Positions 9,382-15,610 of a DNA stretch of 15,817 nucleotides are shown here, piece by piece. The notes beneath the pieces are model-generated. The model worked only from the letters and a program-made list of their open reading frames with translations, was not told where the DNA came from and ran no database searches. Each line of letters opens with the position of its first letter. Position 1 is the first letter of the stretch. Position numbers and translations under genes: made by a program. Source of the DNA: DAINBT01 sp036732785 (GTDB lineage: Bacteria; Planctomycetota; Phycisphaerae; Sedimentisphaerales; SM23-30); contig CAZICK010000088.1 in assembly GCA_964537505.1 (NCBI GenBank), forward strand, positions 1 to 15,817, read 5' to 3'.

Positions 9382-10566
9382 ATAATCCGCATCCTTAAGA
9401 TCAATTTGTGTTATATGTTTTAGACCGGGAGCCCGGCCTTTTTCCCAGCCTGCCCCGGCGCATGAAATTTCGAATAGATGCCGTCCCGTATTCATCGAGA
9501 CGGGCCTTTGCCCCCAGATTATTTCTATTGCCATGGCAATAGTCATTAATCTGGCGTATGTATCCCACAAGCTTCCATCACGGGCACGATAGACTGCCGC
9601 ACCTGTAGCCCAGTGGCAAATTCGATCACTTTGAAAGTCCGCGAAGGAACCATTGGAATTTTGGTTGATTGTTATAGCCTTCAGCACACGCTTGCAGCAA
9701 GTGCGAATTTCTTGACGCAGGTGCGGAAAAACGGCGAATCCGTTTGCCAGAATCAGCATAGCGTCATAATCGAGACATTGTGAGCCTCCACAGCCGACTT
9801 CATAGCCGAACAGACCATCCCTCTGTTGCAGCTTGAGTGTATGAACAACAGCCCGGTCGAAATGCTTTGCCTCTCGGCCGTACGCCCAATACAAAGGGTA
9901 CAGATGCATCGCCCCGGCCATGCCACGTCGCAGATCATCACCAGAACCAAACCAAAAACCGCTAGCCTCATCTTGTTTCTCATCCAGACAATCGAGCAGC
10001 TCCATTAGGCTCCTAAACGCTGCGTCATCATCGAAATGTCGATATTGAAGGTCCAGCAAAACTCCCATATCCATAATCCAATTGCTGGCCGCCCAGATCC
10101 CGCCGGGCCACTTTTCTTGCCACAATCGGTTGAGCCAGTCTCTTATGGCATTGGGTTTTGTGTACGGCTCCACGAAGGCTATCGGCCGGGTCAAACGCCC
10201 GCCCAGTGATTCTATCGCCCAGGCTATGTGTCTGGACCGATGGGCCAGCAGGGCCCAGTCAGGTTGTTCCTGCTTCGGCTCGTGCAGATCGATCAAATCC
10301 TCGAAAAGACCGTCCTCCCGCTGAAACAACTGAAGATATGCAATCCAGTCCTGTTTTGATCTTGTGCTGACAAAACGCAGACCACCGACAAATCCAAGAA
10401 GCAGCCCGGCAGTGGCAGAAGCTATAGCAATAGGTTTCTCAGCGATATTCGAGACACGATATTGATGGCCCGACCCTACCCGAAGGGAGTTAACGTAGTC
10501 GATAGCTCCGCGACAACAATCGATCCAGAATTTGTTATACCCGTCTGATTTCATTTCGCTTCGCAC
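8437..10566 (-). CDS. Fusion: alpha/alpha-toroid-like domain plus GT2 glycosyltransferase
   Basis: This 709-residue protein has two parts. Residues 1 to ~390 look all-helical. They carry recurring glycine-aromatic turns after a glutamine, such as QREDGLF (82-88), QQRDGLF (247-253) and NQNSNGSF (301-308), plus CLDYDA (264-269). These recall alpha/alpha-toroid proteins (terpenoid cyclase or prenyltransferase superfamily, and some polysaccharide lyases and hydrolases); no catalytic set could be assigned. Residues from 396 onward are a GT2 domain with SVSVVIPAYN, DDGS (431-434), LDGDD (488-492) and GED (576-578). The start is GTG at 10566, with GGAAG 7 nt upstream (complement of 10574-10578). ATG at 10554, residue 5, is an alternative with poor spacing. 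It is the first gene of the glycan operon. The toroid part could bind or trim the glycan that the GT extends; this is inference. Confidence 0.85.
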   Translation of the reverse strand: MRSEMKSDGYNKFWIDCCRGAIDYVNSLRVGSGHQYRVSNIAEKPIAIASATAGLLLGFVGGLRFVSTRSKQDWIAYLQLFQREDGLFEDLIDLHEPKQEQPDWALLAHRSRHIAWAIESLGGRLTRPIAFVEPYTKPNAIRDWLNRLWQEKWPGGIWAASNWIMDMGVLLDLQYRHFDDDAAFRSLMELLDCLDEKQDEASGFWFGSGDDLRRGMAGAMHLYPLYWAYGREAKHFDRAVVHTLKLQQRDGLFGYEVGCGGSQCLDYDAMLILANGFAVFPHLRQEIRTCCKRVLKAITINQNSNGSFADFQSDRICHWATGAAVYRARDGSLWDTYARLMTIAMAIEIIWGQRPVSMNTGRHLFEISCAGAGWEKGRAPGLKHITQIDLKDADYSVSVVIPAYNIEKYIAEAIDSVLAGTHRPDEIIVIDDGSTDGTAEVVRQYGSKVRYVHQANAGVSAACNAGIKAATCQWIAFLDGDDMWLPEKLELQLELLQRNKNLMWTTCNFIYRSCLDNSERDFLEFGKSQELLGDKEYFDSFITAITCGVGYNRGTMLINRQVFEQVGMFSEEITSGEDLDMALRISYHQSQIGYVNRPLAVYNWKRPGSLAVRSIRQRLDIVCEVYDNHLKLAAEYNRLDEFRTYVAWVIRHHVFSMYWNRQYDDLHNLIRRYEYLVPFRYKTAARLLTTLPMPRRGIMYKIARRLLGL

Positions 10567-10717
10567 TGCTTAACTTCCACAACTTTTTTAACCCAATTTT
10601 AATTCAACAGACCCTGTTCTGACTTTGCGTACGAGCAACACACAGGAAAAAGTGCGACACATAGAGCCGCGTAAGCGAAATCGCACTATTGCAAGGCGGA
10701 TTTAACTCAGTCGCACT
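10561..10717 (-). promoter_or_regulatory. Leader with competing AGTGCGA / TCGCACT pairing elements
   Basis: In minus-strand order, AGTGCGA occurs at 10717-10711 and 10687-10681. Its complement TCGCACT occurs at 10657-10651, followed directly by a run of T, and AGTGCGA occurs again at 10567-10561. The last copy overlaps the GTG start codon of the toroid-GT2 gene. The first copy pairs over 8 bp (AGTGCGAC with GTCGCACT). The second gives a 7-bp stem directly before a T-run, like a weak terminator. The third would bury the start codon. The three pairings are mutually exclusive. The repeats and their order are seen; a regulatory switch is inference. Part of the loop (agagccgcg..agcgaa, 10663-10679) recurs at 15648-15664, so a dispersed repeat is an alternative explanation. 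Confidence 0.4.
10575..10622. repeat. Diverged direct repeat, copy 1
   Basis: The stretch acccaattttaattcaacag (10591-10610) and its flanks match acacaatttccattcaacag at 11269-11288 with a few substitutions. The similarity extends leftward through a T-rich run and rightward through a CCTGT element. Both copies are in the same orientation and about 680 bp apart, and they bracket the terminator-bearing segment. This copy ends just upstream of the first glycan gene. It could be a dispersed repeat or the remnant of an insertion. Confidence 0.45.
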
Positions 10718-10751
10718 GGTACGACTGCCTATCCACCGTGACGGCAGAGAC

Positions 10752-10780
10752 ATTATACAATACCCGCCGCAGGCATTAAA
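10752..10780 (-). promoter_or_regulatory. Candidate sigma70-type promoter of the glycan operon
   Basis: On the minus strand a perfect TATAAT (complement of 10752-10757) lies 17 bp downstream of TTTAAT (complement of 10775-10780), a weak match to TTGACA. Transcription would start near 10744 and give a 5' leader of about 180 nt before the GTG at 10566. This leader contains the four pairing heptamers. No better site was seen closer to the gene. Confidence 0.45.
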
Positions 10781-10871
10781 GCGTTAAACTCCGATGTTTT
10801 TTAAGCAAAACATCGAAACTTGTTTGCAGGTGTCTTGCGAGCGGCTCTATATACTTGCCCTGAAGACCCAC

Positions 10872-10903
10872 AAAAAAAGCCCAGTCATCCCTCATGACTG
10901 GGC
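10872..10903 (-). terminator. Strong intrinsic terminator
   Basis: A perfect 10-bp stem, GCCCAGTCAT with ATGACTGGGC (10879-10888 and 10894-10903), has a 5-nt loop. On the minus strand it is followed at once by seven T residues (10878-10872). This is a textbook Rho-independent terminator for leftward transcription. No protein gene on the minus strand is convincing between here and 11391, so it appears to end a non-coding RNA or a leader. The plus-strand side has no T-run, so it is one-directional. Confidence 0.85.
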
Positions 10904-10947
10904 CTATTTCGCAAGGGGGCGAGTGAACACTGCCCTTGCGAATCACG

Positions 10948-10986
10948 CTTTTCTCCTCTCTCGAAAACTCTTTTCTCCTCTGTCGA
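10948..10986 (-). repeat. Tandem GAGGAGAAAAG repeat, 22-nt period
   Basis: Two 17-nt units reading CTTTTCTCCTCTsTCGA on the plus strand (10948-10964 and 10970-10986) differ at one position and are spaced 22 nt start to start. On the minus strand each unit is purine-rich with GAGGAG, like a ribosome-binding site, but neither precedes a convincing gene. The units sit between hairpins A and B of the candidate RNA. Confidence 0.7.
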
Positions 10987-11006
10987 TATACTCTCTTCTC
11001 ACCGGT

Positions 11007-11041
11007 GGTACGTACATTCCCCACCTGTTTTTGTACGTACC
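11007..11041. repeat. Inverted repeat built from two GTACGTAC palindromes
   Basis: The arms GGTACGTACA and TGTACGTACC pair perfectly over 10 bp around a 15-nt loop. Each arm contains GTACGTAC, itself a palindrome, with centres 25 bp apart. This fits an RNA hairpin in the candidate small RNA, but also two operator half-sites for a dimeric DNA-binding protein. Confidence 0.7.
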
Positions 11042-11087
11042 GTTCTGTCCCTTTTTTGAACTGTCTTGTTTTACGATAGACTACCTG

Positions 11088-11118
11088 ATTATATGGATGT
11101 TGAGATTTATAAGTCCAA
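11088..11118 (-). promoter_or_regulatory. Possible promoter of the candidate small RNA
   Basis: On the minus strand TATAAT (complement of 11088-11093) follows TTGGAC (complement of 11113-11118) at 19 bp, which is longer than the preferred 17. The surroundings are strongly AT-rich. The predicted start near 11081 is upstream of hairpin A. The wide spacer makes this uncertain. Confidence 0.3.
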
Positions 11119-11251
11119 TTTTTATGCTGAATTTTTTCAATTTTTTTTAGCGTTCGAGGAGTGCGCCAGAAGTTGACATTAACGCCCAAACCGGCCGGGG
11201 ACAGGGCCAAGCAGGGTTATGTGAGAATTTGTAGTGGTCCGGGTGGTTAAT

Positions 11252-11300
11252 CTTCGTAGTTTTTCTAACACAATTTCCATTCAACAGGGCCTGTCCCGTG
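11252..11300. repeat. Diverged direct repeat, copy 2
   Basis: This is the second copy of the repeat at 10575-10622, centred on acacaatttccattcaacag (11269-11288) and followed by GGCCTGTCCC. It lies about 90 bp upstream of the HAD gene. The rest of 11119-11391 shows no convincing gene: reading frames through it lack start context and recognisable domains. Confidence 0.45.
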
Positions 11301-11370
11301 TACGCAGGCTGACCGTACTCACTCCTGCTCAATCCGCCCGCACATTTTTTTCTTTCGTTTTCTTCGATTC

Positions 11371-11390
11371 TGTGGTACTTTTTGTGGTAC
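11371..11390. repeat. TGTGGTAC direct repeat abutting the HAD start
   Basis: TGTGGTAC occurs at 11371-11378 and again at 11383-11390 with a 12-bp period, ending one base before the ATG at 11392. It replaces any Shine-Dalgarno sequence. It may be an operator or part of a promoter (tacaat overlaps the ATG); the function is unknown. Confidence 0.5.
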
Positions 11391-11391
11391 A

Positions 11392-12129
11392 ATGACGATC
11401 AAGGCGATACTTTTTGATTTAGGAGAGACCATTCTCAACTACGGAAATGTGGACGTCGATACCCTTTTTGCACAGGGCGCACATTTGACATACGACCATC
11501 TGCGACGACACAACTGCCGTGAAGACGCCCTGCCATGTTTTGCCGCTTACAATCGCAGACACGTAATCTCTATCAAATGGCATTATTTCTGTTCATGCGT
11601 AACCAGCCGCGAGTTCGACTGTATGGCCCTGCTCGGCCGGATAGCCCGTGCCATGGGACTGCGCCTGGACAAGGAGCAGCTCGAAGAGTTGACCTGGCTT
11701 TGGTACAAACCACTGGGTGACACTGCCGAAATCGAACCTGACTTACACAAAACGCTGCAGGTTTTGCGGGACATCCCACTCGAATTAGCCATTATTTCCA
11801 ACACTTTTTTACCGGCATTTGTCCTTGACCGACACCTGCAGCAATTTGAGTTGCTCGAGTTTTTCCCCGTCAGACAATATTCGTCGGTTACGGTTTTTCG
11901 CAAGCCCCATCGACGCATTTATCAAAACACCCTGGACCGGCTGGGCGTATCAGCCGACGAAGCGGTCATGGTCGGAGACAAATTTCGTGAGGACATCAAA
12001 GGCCCCGCCAGGCTGGGCATAACCGGCGTCTTCAAACGCGGCACAGCCAATAAAAACAAAAGAATATCCCACGGCATCCCGGTTATAGATAATATATCCG
12101 AACTGCCCGACTTGATCCCTCGGCTTTAA
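11392..12129 (+). CDS. HAD-superfamily hydrolase
   Basis: This 245-residue protein is a haloacid-dehalogenase-type phosphatase. Motif I is FDLGET (residues 8-13) with nucleophile D9. The usual second Asp, two residues later, is Gly (DxG rather than DxD), a variant known in active members such as YihX. Motif II is the serine of IISNT (S136). Motif III is K171 in FRKP. Motif IV is GDKFRED, with D196 and D201. The helical cap (about 15-100) identifies a C1-cap, subfamily I type. The substrate is probably a small phosphorylated metabolite and cannot be named. No Shine-Dalgarno is visible before the ATG, but no later start would keep motif I. The gene stands alone on the plus strand and converges with ppdK, so it is probably transcribed by itself. 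Confidence 0.88.
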   Translation: MTIKAILFDLGETILNYGNVDVDTLFAQGAHLTYDHLRRHNCREDALPCFAAYNRRHVISIKWHYFCSCVTSREFDCMALLGRIARAMGLRLDKEQLEELTWLWYKPLGDTAEIEPDLHKTLQVLRDIPLELAIISNTFLPAFVLDRHLQQFELLEFFPVRQYSSVTVFRKPHRRIYQNTLDRLGVSADEAVMVGDKFREDIKGPARLGITGVFKRGTANKNKRISHGIPVIDNISELPDLIPRL

Positions 12130-12235
12130 CCGGCATGTTTCCAGCCCGACAGCCCATCACCGCCGGACGCCTGGTTCACCACCCCCCACGTTAGCAAAAC
12201 CCACACTCGTAACGATTGAGTTCCACCGTCTTCCT

Positions 12236-12275
12236 ACTCAAACTGACCGATTCCTTAGAATTGGTCAGTTTGAGT
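12236..12275. terminator. 18-bp hairpin between convergent genes
   Basis: An 18-bp stem with one G-T wobble and a 4-nt loop (12254-12257) pairs ACTCAAACTGACC (12236 onward) with GGTCAGTTTGAGT (ending 12275). It lies 107 bp after the HAD stop and 55 bp after the ppdK stop. It is symmetrical and could stop or stabilise transcripts from both sides. Neither side has a T-run, so it is not a classic intrinsic terminator. Confidence 0.5.
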
Positions 12276-12329
12276 TATCACAATTGGCCCTGCCATGAAT
12301 TATCATACCATACCCATTGGGCCTAACAT

Positions 12330-15062
12330 TCATTTTTCTTCTTTAAGGGCGGCGTGCGCTGCTGCCAGTCTGGCCACCGGCACACGGAACGGCGAACAGG
12401 AAACATAATTCATACCCACCTTATGACAGAAATCGATACTGCGCGGATCGCCGCCATGTTCACCGCAGATACCAATCTTGAGATTCGGGCGGGTTTCACG
12501 ACCCAGCTTAATGCCCATCTCGACCAGTCGGCCGCACCCATTCTTGTCGAAACTCTGGAACGGATCGCTGTCGTACAAACCATGCCGCACATAATCACCC
12601 AGAAACTTGCCCGCATCGTCACGGCTGAATCCCATCGTCATTTGCGTCAGATCGTTGGTCCCGAAACTGAAAAATTCAGCTTCCATGGCGATGCGGTCGG
12701 CCGTGACCGCTGCCCGCGGTACCTCGATCATCGTGCCGATCATATATTTGATTTTGGTCTTTTTCTCTTTGAACACCTGGTCGATCTCGTCCACAATCTC
12801 TCTCCTGACGTACAGGATTTCACGACGCGTGCCGACCAGCGGAATCATAATTTCCGGCAGAACTTTTTTGCGATTCTTGAAGACGGCGATAGCAGCTTCC
12901 ATAATAGCGCGGGCCTGCATACGGTAGATTTCCGGATACGTTATGGCCAACCGGCAGCCGCGATGGCCAAGCATGGGATTAACCTCATGCAATTCTTCGA
13001 CCTTAGCCTTGATCTCCTCTGGCTTGACCTTTAGCCGACGGGCCATTTCTTTTTGGCTCTTGGCATCCTGCGGCAGAAACTCGTGCAGCGGCGGGTCCAG
13101 CAGACGTATCGTCACCGGCAGCCCCGCCATCGCTGTAAATATACCGATAAAATCTTTACGCTGATATGGCAGCAGCGTTTTTAGAGCGCCGTCAAATTTC
13201 TTTTTGGGATCCTTGAACTCTTTTTTGAGCTCGGCAAGTTGTTTTTTCTGCGGACCGGTTGGATCGGCCCCCATCGCGGCGATCCGATCTCTAAGATCGG
13301 CATAGTCGCCGGCACTGAGAATCATCTGACGAACAGCCCAAATACGGTCACCCCCGAAGAACATGTGTTCGGTACGGCACAGACCGATGCCCTCAGCTCC
13401 AAAAGCCCTCGCTCGCGCAGCATCTTCGGGAGTATCGGCATTGGTACGAATGCCGAGCCTGCGAACTTCGTCAGCCCAACCCATAAGTGTACCGAAATTG
13501 CCGCTCATCTTAGGCTCGACCAGAGGTAACTGTCCCTGCAGTATTTCGCCCCTGGTACCATCCACAGTAATCCAATCGCCTTGTTTGATGATTTTTTTGC
13601 CGATTTTCATCTGTTTTTTCGCATAGCTGATATCAAGATCAGAAACACCCGCAACGCAGCAGCGCCCCATACCGCGGGCAACAACAGCCGCATGAGAAGT
13701 CATCCCGCCACGTTGCGTCAAAATGCCGTTCGCGGCATCCATACCGCTGATATCTTCCGGGCTGGTTTCGATACGAACCAAAATCACTTCCCGCCCCTTG
13801 GTTTTCCACGCTTCAGCCGTTTCAGCGTCGAATACCACCTGTCCAACAGCAGCGCCGGGCGAAGCCGGCAGACCTTTGCCCATTACCTGACGCTTGGCCT
13901 TGGGATCTAAACTCGGATGCAGAACTTGATTGATCTGTTCCGGATTAACCCTTAATACAGCCTGTTTCTTGCTGATCAGTTTTTCCTTGACCATCTCCAC
14001 GGCACATCGTATAGCAGCGGTAGCGGTACGTTTGCCGTTCCGGGTCTGCAGAATGTACAGCTTATTCTCCTGAATAGTAAATTCGATATCCTGCATATCT
14101 TTGTAGTGCCGTTCGAGCTTATCCATCAGATCGGTAAGCTGCTTGTATATCCGGGCATTAATTTTCTTGAGCCTGATCATCGGTTCAGGCGTACGAATCC
14201 CGGCCACAACGTCTTCACCCTGGGCATTCATCAGAAACTCGCCGTAATACTCCTTCTGACCGGTACTCGGATTGCGGGTAAAGCACACGCCCGTACCGCA
14301 ATCGTCGCCCATATTACCGAACACCATTGCCTGAACGTTAACAGCGGTACCTTTCAAACCGGTGATATTATTGAGTTCGCGATATTTAATGGCACGGCTG
14401 GAGTTCCATGAGCCAAACACCGCATTGATTGACAGCTCAAGCTGCTTGAATGGGTCAGTGGGAAACGGCTTGCCGACGTGCTTCTTGTAAACCGCTTTAT
14501 AAAGCCCGACCAGTTCCTTGAGTTGATCGGCGGTCAGATCGGTATCCAGTTTTGCGCCGACTTTCTTCTTGAGACCTTCGATGGCATGTTCGAAATGCTC
14601 ATGGCCACAGCCCATAACCACATCGCCGAACATATCGATAAAACGACGATACGAGTCGTATGCAAAACGCCCGTTACCCGTCTTGGCGATGATACCTTCC
14701 ACGACAGCATCGCTAAATCCGAGGTTCAGTACGGTATCCATCATGCCGGGCATAGAAACAGCCGCGCCGCTGCGGACAGAAACCAGCAGGGGCTTGTTCG
14801 GATCACCGAATTTAGCTTTCATGGCCCTTTCGAGCTTGGCCAGGTTCTGCTGAACCTGCTTTTTCAGCCCAACGGGCCATTTCCCGCCGGAACTATCATA
14901 ATCAGCACACGTATCAGTAGTGATAGTGTAGCCGGGCGGCACCGGAATGCCCAAATTGGTCATCTCGGCAAGGTTAGCGCCCTTGCCACCTAAGATTTCT
15001 TTCATCTTTGCAGTTCCCTCAGCTTTTCCGCTCCCGAAAAAATATACCATTTTCTTGCCCAT
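12330..15062 (-). CDS. ppdK: Pyruvate, phosphate dikinase
   Basis: This 910-residue cytoplasmic enzyme interconverts pyruvate, ATP and phosphate with PEP, AMP and pyrophosphate, serving pyrophosphate-dependent glycolysis or gluconeogenesis. The N-terminal nucleotide-binding domain opens with GGKGANLAEM (25-34) and holds VSVRSGAAVSMPGMMDT (94-110). The swivelling phosphohistidine domain has GGMTSHAAV, with phosphorylated H457 and the adjacent regulatory-type T455. The C-terminal TIM barrel binds pyruvate/PEP, with RLLDPPLHEF (653-662), GTNDLTQM (801-808) and acid/base C866 in GICGEHGG. All key residues are present. It is somewhat longer than the usual ~870-880; the extra length is probably a lysine-rich stretch around 585-632 before LLPYQRKDF. 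AAGGA 9 nt upstream supports the ATG. It is transcribed alone from its own promoter; no PPDK regulatory protein gene is nearby. Confidence 0.97.
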   Translation of the reverse strand: MGKKMVYFFGSGKAEGTAKMKEILGGKGANLAEMTNLGIPVPPGYTITTDTCADYDSSGGKWPVGLKKQVQQNLAKLERAMKAKFGDPNKPLLVSVRSGAAVSMPGMMDTVLNLGFSDAVVEGIIAKTGNGRFAYDSYRRFIDMFGDVVMGCGHEHFEHAIEGLKKKVGAKLDTDLTADQLKELVGLYKAVYKKHVGKPFPTDPFKQLELSINAVFGSWNSSRAIKYRELNNITGLKGTAVNVQAMVFGNMGDDCGTGVCFTRNPSTGQKEYYGEFLMNAQGEDVVAGIRTPEPMIRLKKINARIYKQLTDLMDKLERHYKDMQDIEFTIQENKLYILQTRNGKRTATAAIRCAVEMVKEKLISKKQAVLRVNPEQINQVLHPSLDPKAKRQVMGKGLPASPGAAVGQVVFDAETAEAWKTKGREVILVRIETSPEDISGMDAANGILTQRGGMTSHAAVVARGMGRCCVAGVSDLDISYAKKQMKIGKKIIKQGDWITVDGTRGEILQGQLPLVEPKMSGNFGTLMGWADEVRRLGIRTNADTPEDAARARAFGAEGIGLCRTEHMFFGGDRIWAVRQMILSAGDYADLRDRIAAMGADPTGPQKKQLAELKKEFKDPKKKFDGALKTLLPYQRKDFIGIFTAMAGLPVTIRLLDPPLHEFLPQDAKSQKEMARRLKVKPEEIKAKVEELHEVNPMLGHRGCRLAITYPEIYRMQARAIMEAAIAVFKNRKKVLPEIMIPLVGTRREILYVRREIVDEIDQVFKEKKTKIKYMIGTMIEVPRAAVTADRIAMEAEFFSFGTNDLTQMTMGFSRDDAGKFLGDYVRHGLYDSDPFQSFDKNGCGRLVEMGIKLGRETRPNLKIGICGEHGGDPRSIDFCHKVGMNYVSCSPFRVPVARLAAAHAALKEEK

Positions 15063-15167
15063 CTTGGAGTTTCCTTAAGTATTAGTGGATATTATTAACC
15101 AAATATTCATACCCTTATTACCATATATCGGCCATCCATAACCGACAATATACTTCTATCAGTCGGA

Positions 15168-15196
15168 ATACTAGAAACTGTCAAGACATCTGTCAA
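15168..15196 (-). promoter_or_regulatory. Sigma70-type promoter of ppdK
   Basis: On the minus strand a perfect TTGACA (complement of 15191-15196) is followed after 17 bp by TAGTAT (complement of 15168-15173, four of six to TATAAT). The start would be near 15160, giving a leader of about 98 nt. A second TTGACA lies within the spacer but has no good -10 partner. Confidence 0.6.
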
Positions 15197-15294
15197 CCTA
15201 AAAGATATTTTTAAGCAAACATATTGAGATCGACATTGCCATCAGACCTTAAAATATAAAATAAGGATAAACCATCACCCCCACAAACTAACCC

Positions 15295-15378
15295 GTCACC
15301 CCCGCGAAAGCGGGGGCCACCTTCCGCCCTGTAAGGGCGACATAAAACTTTGGCTGCCTGCCCCACGCTCGCGTGGGC
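15295..15378. repeat. Cluster of short GC-rich hairpin repeats
   Basis: GTCACCCCCGCGAAAGCGGGGG (15295-15316) forms a 7-bp stem closed by a GAAA tetraloop. It is followed by CGCCCT/AGGGCG (15325-15339) and CCCACGC/GCGTGGG (15362-15377). The core motif resembles REP-like intergenic repeats seen in many bacteria. No coding frame fits this stretch. Confidence 0.6.
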
Positions 15379-15610
15379 ATGTTAATTCCAACGTAGGTTA
15401 TGCCGTGCATACCACATATTTAGCCCACGGCGTATGTACTCCGGGATTGACACCAATGCGATAAATCCACACAGTCGCTTTCCGATATTGAAATGAATAA
15501 CGTATCTCCTCGCAGACCAATAGGATTCAGCAGCCGGTAGGGTGCCCTCTTAACCCACGCGGACTTTTACGTGTCCCCCCGCCAACAATTGCCACTCTCG
15601 CAAACAAACC
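15379..15610. other. Intergenic stretch with no recognised feature
   Basis: I see no gene, RNA or clear repeat here. Frames are short and without start context. It lies between two groups of the GC-rich hairpin repeat in the long spacer upstream of ppdK. Confidence 0.5.

Larger units (their letters stand above)
10872..11081 (-). ncRNA. Candidate structured small RNA or attenuated leader
   Basis: The stretch between a promoter-like site and the terminator folds readily on the minus strand. Hairpin A has 10 perfect pairs (11007-11016 with 11032-11041) and a 15-nt loop carrying AGGTGGGG. Next come two copies of TCGASAGAGGAGAAAAG 22 nt apart (10986-10970 and 10964-10948). Hairpin B also has 10 perfect pairs and a 15-nt loop (10908-10917 with 10933-10942). 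The terminator hairpin ends it, with GAGGG in its loop. The length would be about 210 nt. The GGA-rich unpaired segments could bind CsrA/RsmA or the anti-Shine-Dalgarno; this is inference. It matches no RNA family I recognise, including the c-di-GMP-I riboswitch core. It may act alone or as an upstream attenuator of the glycan operon. Confidence 0.45.

Noticed and set aside
8566..9423. Plus-strand frame of 285 codons opposite the toroid-GT2 gene
   Set aside because: It is a mirror of the GT2 coding region, and similar shadows appear opposite the duplicated GT2 copy, as expected for antisense frames.
10872..11081. c-di-GMP-I riboswitch or another known riboswitch
   Set aside because: I could not find the conserved core of any aptamer I know; the hairpin order and loops do not match.
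10794..11150. Plus-strand open frame of 118 codons
   Set aside because: It is antisense to the structured segment, has no ribosome-binding site, and its composition follows the T-rich DNA rather than a protein.
10776..11210. Minus-strand open frame of 144 codons, and a 56-codon sub-frame from GTG 10946 with GAGGAG 6 nt upstream
   Set aside because: The frame runs straight through the intrinsic terminator at 10872-10903, the long version starts at TTG with no ribosome-binding site, and no domain is recognisable. The short version has a good ribosome-binding site but would still be cut off by the terminator.
11147..11392. Minus-strand open frame of 81 codons opposite the HAD start
   Set aside because: No ribosome-binding site or domain was found, and it spans the diverged repeat.
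12354..14993. Long plus-strand frames opposite ppdK (up to 226 codons)
   Set aside because: They are shadows of a strongly supported coding gene on the other strand, without recognisable domains or start signals.
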